Both the position numbers and the translations under genes were made by a program. Source: Aegilops tauschii subsp. strangulata (lineage: Eukaryota; Streptophyta; Magnoliopsida; Poales; Poaceae). Taken from it: a stretch of DNA of 64,000 nt. Location: positions 507,726,544-507,790,543 of the forward strand of contig NC_053037.3 in NCBI RefSeq assembly GCF_002575655.3, written 5' to 3'. This document shows positions 58,391 through 64,000 of this stretch, one piece after another (within the stretch, counting starts at the first letter, position 1; each line of letters begins with the position of its first letter). The notes under the pieces were generated by a model that had not been told where the DNA came from, ran no database searches, and was given only the letters and a program-made list of their open reading frames with translations.

Positions 58391-60116
58391 GTTGGGGAAC
58401 GTAGTAATTTCAAAAAAATTCCTACGCACACGCAAGATCATGGTGATGCATAGCAACAAGAGGGGAGAGTGTTGTCCACGTACCCTCGTAGACCGAAAGC
58501 GGAAGCGTTATGACAACGCGGTTGATGTAGTCGTACGTCTTCACGATCCGACCGATCCTAGTACCGAAAGTACGGCACCTCCGCGATCTGCACACATTCA
58601 GCTCAGTGACGTCCCACGAGATCCAGCTGAGTGTCGAGGGAGAGCTTCGTCAGCACGACGGCGTGATGACGGTGATGATGAAGCTACCGGCGCAGGGCTT
58701 CGCCTAAGCACTACAACGATATGACCGAGGTGGATTATGGTGGAGGGGGGCACCGCACACGGCTAAGAGATCAATGATCAACTTGTGTGTCTATGGGGTG
58801 CCCCCTCCCCCGTCTATAAAGGAGTGGAGGAGGGGAGGGGCCGGCCCTCTCTATGGCGCGCCCTAGGGGAGTCCTACTCCCACCGGGAGTAGGATTCGCC
58901 CCTTTTCCCTAGTTGGAGTAGGAGAGGAAGGGAAGGAGGAGTAGGAGAGAAGGAAATCCCCCCCAAACCTATTCCAATTCGGCCTCCTGCCCAAGAGGGG
59001 AGCACCAGCCCCTTGTGGGTTGGTGTGCTTCCTTCTTATGGCCCATAAGGCCCATAACTTCTCCCGGGGGGTTCTGGTAACCTCCCGGTACTCTGGAAAA
59101 ATGACCGAACCACTCGGAACCATTCCGATGTCCAAACATAGGCTTCCAATATATCGATCTTTATGTCTCGACCATTTCGAGACTCCTCGTCATGTCCGTG
59201 ATCATATCCGGGACTCCGAACTACCTTCGGTACATCAAAACACATAAACTCATAATACCGATCGTCACCGAACGTTAAGCGTGCGGACCCTACGGGTTCG
59301 AGAACTATGTAGACATGACCGAGACACGTCTCTGGTCAATAACCAATAGAGGAACCTGGATGCTCATATTGGCTCCTACATATTCTATGAAGATCTTTAT
59401 CGGTCAAACCGCATAAAAACATACATTGTTCCCTTTGTCATCGGTATGTTACTTGCCCGAGATTCGATCGTCGGTATCTCAATACCTAGTTCAATCTCGT
59501 TACTGACAAGTCTCTTTACTTGTTCCGTAATGCATCATCCCGCAACTAACTCATTAGTCACATTGCTTGCAAGGCTTATAGTGATGTGCATTACCGAGAG
59601 GGCCCAGAGATACCTCTCCGATAATCAGAGTGACAAATCCTAATCTCGATCTATGCCAACTCAACAAGTACCATCGGAGACACCTGTAGAGCACCTTTAT
59701 AATCACCCAGTTACGTTGTGACGTTTGGTAGCACACAAAGTGTCCCTCCGGTATTCGGGAGTTGCATAATCTCATAGTCATAGGAACACGTATAAGTCAT
59801 GAAGAAAGCAATAGCAACATACTAAACTATCAAGTGCTAAGCTAACAGAATGGGTCAAGTCAATCACATCATTCTCTAATGATGTGATCCCGTTAATCAA
59901 ATGACAGCTCATGTCTATGGCTAGGAAACTTAACCATCTTTGGTTCAACGAGCTAGTCAAGTAGAGGCATACTAGTGACACTCTGTTTGTCTATGTATTC
60001 GCACATGTACTAAGTTTCCGGTTAATACAATTCTAGCATGAATAATAAACATTTGTCATGATACAACGAAATATAAATAACAACTTTATTATTGCCTCTA
60101 GGGCATATTTCCTTCA
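58390..60116 (-). repeat. Copia B 3' LTR
   Basis: 1727 bp, more diverged from copia A LTRs than those are from each other, especially in the GC-rich middle (58850-59030). Confidence 0.92.
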
Positions 60117-60146
60117 GTCTCCCACTTGCACTAGAGTCAATAATCT

Positions 60147-60285
60147 AGTTCACATCGTCATGTGATTTAACACCAATAGTTCACATCTTTATGTGATTAG
60201 TTCACATCTCCATGTGACTAACACCCAAAAGGTTTACTAGAGTCAGTAATCTTAGTTCACATCACCATGTGATTAACACCCAAAG
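60147..60285. repeat. Four short repeats in copia B internal region
   Basis: AGTTCACATC(N)nCATGTGATTAACACC-type units recur four times next to the PPT; not present at the same place in copia A. Confidence 0.75.
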
Positions 60286-60493
60286 AGTACTAAGGTGTGA
60301 TCATGTTTTGCTTGTGAGAGAAGTTTAGTCAACGGGTCTGCCATATTCAGATCCATATGTATTTTGCAAATTTCTATGTCAACAATGCTCTGCACGGAGA
60401 TACTCTAGCTAATTACTCCCACTTTCAATATGTATCCAGATTGAGACTTATAGTCATTTGGATCAGTGTCAAAACTTGCATCGATGTAACCCT

Positions 60494-60766
60494 TTACGAT
60501 GAACCTTTTGTCACCTCCATAATCGAGAAACATATCCTTGTTCCACTAAGGATAATTTTGACCGCTGTCCAGTGCTCTACTCCTAGATCACTATTGTACT
60601 CCCTGGCCAAACTCAGTGTAGGGTATACAATAGATCTGGTACACAGCATGGCATACTTTATAGAAGCTATGGCTGAGGCATAGGGAATGACTTTCATTCT
60701 CTTTCTATCTTCTGCCGCGGTCGGGCTTTGAGTCTTACTCAATTTCACACCCTGCAACACAGGCAA
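60494..60766 (-). pseudogene. Copia B RT/RNase H fragment
   Basis: 90-codon minus-strand frame (GVKLSKTQSPTAAEDRKRM, SIKYAMLCTRSIVYPTLS) corresponding to the RT C-terminal part at about 50130-50330 of copia A. Most of RNase H is deleted. Confidence 0.85.
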
Positions 60767-60868
60767 GAACTCTTTCTTTCACTGTTCCATTTTGAACTAC
60801 TTCAAAAACTTGTCAAGGTATGTACTCATTGAAAAAACTTATCAAGCGTCTTGATCTATCTCTATAGT

Positions 60869-62607
60869 GAAGGAAATATGCCCTAGAGGCAATACTAAAG
60901 TTATTATTTATTTCCTCATATCATGATAAATGTTTATTATTCATGCTAGAATTGTATTAACCGGAAACATAATACATGTGTGAATACATAGACAAACATA
61001 GTGTCACTAGTATGCCTCTACTTGACTAGCTCGTTGATCAAAGATGGTTGAGTTTCCTAGCCATAGACATGAGTTGTCATTTTATTAACGGGATCACATC
61101 ATTAGGAGAATGATGTGATTGACTTGACCCATTCCGTTAGCTTAGCACTTGATCATTTAGTTTACTGCTATTGCTTTCTTCATGACTTATACATGTTCCT
61201 ATGACTATGAGATTATGCAACTCCCGATTACCGGAGGAACACTTTGTGTGCTACCAAACGTCACAACGTAACTGGGTGATTATAGAGGTGCTCTACAGGT
61301 GTCTCCGATGGTATTTGTTGAGTTGGCATAGATCGGGATTAGAATTTGTCACTCCGATTGTCGGAGAGGTATCTCTGGGCCCTCTCGGTAATGCACATCA
61401 CTATAAGGCTTGCAAGCAATGTGACTAATGAGCTAGTTGCGGGATGATGCATTACGGAACGAGTAAAGAGACTTGCCAGTAACGATATTGAGCTAGGTAT
61501 TAAGATACTGACGATCGAATCTCAGGCAAGTAACATATCGATGACAAAGGGAACAATGTATGTTGTTATGCGGTTTGACCGATAAAGATCTTCGTAGAAT
61601 ATGTAGGAACCAATATGAGCATCCAGGTTCTGCTATTGGTTATTGACCGGAGACGTGTCTCAGTCATGTCTACATAGTTCTCGAACCCGTAGGGTACGCA
61701 CGCTTAAAGTTCTGTGACGATCGGTATTATGAGTTTATATGTTTTGATGTACCGAAGATAGTTCGGAGTCCCAGATATGATTACGGACATGATGAGGAGT
61801 CTTGAAATGGTCGATACATAAAGATTGATATACTGGAAGCCTATATTTGGACGTTGGAAGAGTTCCGGGTGAAATCGGGATCTTACCGGAGTGCCGGAGG
61901 GGTTACCGGAACCCCCCGGGGGTTAATGGGCCTAGTTGGGCCCTAGTGGAGAGAGAGAGGGGCCGGCCAGGGAAGGCTGCGCGCTCCCTCCCCCTCTGGT
62001 CCGAATTGGACTAGGAGGGGGGGGCGGCGCCCCCTTTCCTTCTCATTCTCCCCCTTCCTTTCCCCCTCCTAGTAGGAGTAGGAAAGAGGGGAGTCCTACT
62101 CCTACTAGGAGGAGGACTCCTCCTCCTGGCGCGCCCTACAGGGGCCGGCCGGCCTCCCCTCTTTCTCCTTTATATACGGGGGCAGGGGGGCACCCTAGGA
62201 CACACAAGTTGATCATTGATCTCTCCCAGCCGTGTGCGGTCCCCCCTCCACCATAATCCACCTCGGTCATATCGTAGCGGTGTTTAGGCGAAGCCCTGCG
62301 ACGGTAGCTTCATCATTATCGTCACCACGCCGTCGTGCTGACGAAACTCTCCCTTGAGCTCTACTGGATCGTGAGTTCGTGGGACGTCACCGAGCTGAAC
62401 GTGTGCTGAACGCAGAGGTGCCGTACGTTCGGTACTTAGGATCGGTCGATCGTGAAGACGTACGACTACATCAACTGCATTGTTATAACACTTCCGCTTA
62501 ACGGTCTACAAGGGTACGTGGATGACACTCTCCCCTCTCGTTGCTATGCATCACCATGATCTTGCGTGTGCGTAGGAATTTTTTTGAAATTACTACATTC
62601 CCCAACA
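60869..62607 (+). repeat. Copia C 5' LTR
   Basis: 1739 bp, TGAAGGAAATATGCCC...CCCCAACA. A TATATA box at 62171-62176 within CTTTATATACGGGGG is the probable promoter. Confidence 0.95.
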
Positions 62608-62608
62608 G

Positions 62609-62621
62609 TGGCATCCGAGCC
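62609..62621 (+). other. Copia C primer binding site
   Basis: TGGCATCCGAGCC one base after the LTR, as in copia A. Confidence 0.88.
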
Positions 62622-63842
62622 AGGTTTATGCGTAGATGTTATATGCACGAGTAGAACACAAGTGAGTTGTGGGCGATACAAGTCATACTGCTTACCAACA
62701 TGTCATACTTTGGTTTGGCGGTATTGTTGGATGAAGCGGCCCGGACCGACATTACACCTACGCTTACGCGAGACTGGTTCTACCGACGTGCTTTGCACAC
62801 AGGTGGCTGGCGGGTGTCAGTTTCTCCAACTTTAGTTGAATCGAGTGTGGCTATGCCCGGTCCTTGAGAAGGTTAAAACAGCACTAACTTGACGAACTAT
62901 CGTTGTGGTTTTGATGCGTAGGTAAGAACGGTTCTTGCTCAACCCGTAGCAGCCACGTAAAACTTGCAACAACAAAGTAGAGGACGTCTAACTTGTTTTT
63001 GCAGGGCATGTTGTGATGTGATATGGTCAAGACATGATGCTATATTTTATTGTATGAGATGACCATGTTTTGTAACGGAGTTATCGACAGCTGGCAGGAG
63101 CCATATGGTTGTCGCTTTATTGTATGCAATGCAATCGCGCTGTAATTTCTTTACTTTATCACTAAGCGGTAGCGATAGTCATAGAAGCAATAGTTGGCGA
63201 GATGACAACGATGCTACGATGGAGATCAAGGTGTCGCGCTGGTGATGATTGTGATCATGACGGTGCTTTGGAGATGGAGATCAAAGGCACAAGATGATGA
63301 TGGCCATATCATATCACTTATATTGATTGCATGTGATGTTTATCCTTTATGCATCTTATTCTGCTTTGATTTTCGGTAGCATTATAAGATGATCTCTCAC
63401 TAAATTTCAAGGTATAAGTGTTCTCCCTGAGTATGCACCGTTGCGAAAGTTCGTCGTGCCGAGACACCACGTGATGATCGGGTGTGATAAGCTCTACGTT
63501 CAAATACAATGGGTGTAAGCCAGTTTTACACACGCAGAATACTCGGGTTAAAACTTGATGAGCCTAGCATATGCAGATATGGCCTCGGAACACTGAGACC
63601 GAAAGGTCGAGCGTGAATCATATAATAGATATGATCAACATAGTGATGTTCACCATTGAAAACTACTCCATCTCACGTGATGATCGGACATGGTTTAGTT
63701 GAGATGGATCACGTGACCACGTAGATGATTCAAGGGATGTCTATCTAAGTGGGAGTTCTTAAGTAATATGATTAATTGAACTTTAATTTATCATGAACTT
63801 AGTACATGATAGTATTTTGCTTGTCTATGTTGTTGTAGATAG
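62622..63842 (+). other. Copia C untranslated leader
   Basis: Non-coding; colinear with 53539-54752 (inverted). Confidence 0.8.
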
Positions 63843-64000
63843 ATGGCCCGTGCTGTTGTTCCGTTGAATTTTAATGCGTTCCTTGAGAAAGCATGGTTGA
63901 AAGATGATGGTAGCAATTACACGGACTGGGTCCGTAACTTGAGGATTATCCTCATTGCTGCACAGAAGAATTATGTCCTGGAAGCACCGCTGGGTGCCAG
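63843..64000 (+). CDS. Copia C gag, N-terminus (partial)
   Basis: The ATG at 63843 opens a frame (MARAVVPLNF..., then KDDGSNYTDWVRNLRIILI) that remains open to the window edge, 52 codons. Unlike copia A, the start codon and the gag core are in the same frame, so this copy may be intact here. Gag is the structural RNA-binding protein of the particle. Confidence 0.9.
   Translation, partial: MARAVVPLNFNAFLEKAWLKDDGSNYTDWVRNLRIILIAAQKNYVLEAPLGA

Larger units (their letters stand above)
58390..60868 (-). mobile_element. Copia retrotransposon B (same family), 3' part
   Basis: LTR 58390-60116 (TGTTGGGGAACG...TTTCCTTCA) followed by a PPT and a reduced 3' internal region in minus orientation. It is cut at 60868 by copia C, and its 5' half is not in the window. 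The left flank is GTTGC (58385-58389). Confidence 0.9.
60869..64000 (+). mobile_element. Copia retrotransposon C (same family), 5' part, runs off right edge
   Basis: Plus orientation. Complete 5' LTR, PBS, leader and open start of gag. Inserted into copia B after TATAG (60864-60868). The right end and TSD are outside the window. Confidence 0.95.

Overview
The window is nuclear DNA from a grass of the wheat/barley tribe (Triticeae). It has spliced eukaryotic genes, a nuclear tRNA gene, Stowaway-type MITEs, CACTA and PIF/Harbinger DNA transposons, and three copies of a copia retrotransposon whose ~1.74 kb LTRs (TGTTGGGGAACG...CATATTTCCTTCA, or the reverse complement) are those of the BARE1/WIS/Angela group. 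No bacterial features, CRISPR arrays or rRNA genes are present.

Left part (1-16.2 kb): one TAF9 gene (TFIID/SAGA histone-fold subunit) on the minus strand. Exon 1 lies at 15726-16025 and the start of exon 2 at 1-54, so intron 1 is about 15.7 kb. The intron holds a GC-rich retroposon with 12-bp target-site duplications (525-1719), a complete and apparently intact PIF/Harbinger transposon with both of its genes (2846-6521, TTA target site), and about 8 kb of non-coding DNA punctuated by roughly fifty copies of GCAACT (6985-14760). Exon 1 has no in-frame ATG before the histone fold. A tRNA-Ser(GCU) gene starts 110 bp upstream of exon 1 on the opposite strand.

Middle-left (16.2-27.4 kb): MITEs and a tandem duplication containing the 3' end of the tRNA; an intact four-exon F-box/LRR gene (+, 19031-20961); and a convergent three-exon gene of unknown function (-, 25784-23878, 282 aa).

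Right part (27.4-64 kb): nested transposons. A CACTA element begins at 27417. Its transposase-associated-domain gene is split by a copia element (28103-56506, TSD CTCAC). The left LTR of that copia is itself split by a 19.7-kb LTR-internal-LTR-internal-LTR array of a large non-coding (LARD-like) retrotransposon (28552-48249, TSD GGGGA). Beyond it lie a LINE fragment, a chimeric fragment joining an F-box gene tail to a paralogous exon of the unknown gene, the end of a second CACTA element (57912), a second copia (58390, minus) and a third copia (60869, plus). The third copia interrupts the second and runs off the window with an open gag frame.

The host genes are TAF9 (basal transcription), tRNA-Ser (translation), an F-box protein (probable SCF ubiquitin-ligase substrate receptor) and one unknown. 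Everything else is transposon or transposon-derived. Coordinates were read by eye; family names come from remembered family features, not a database search.
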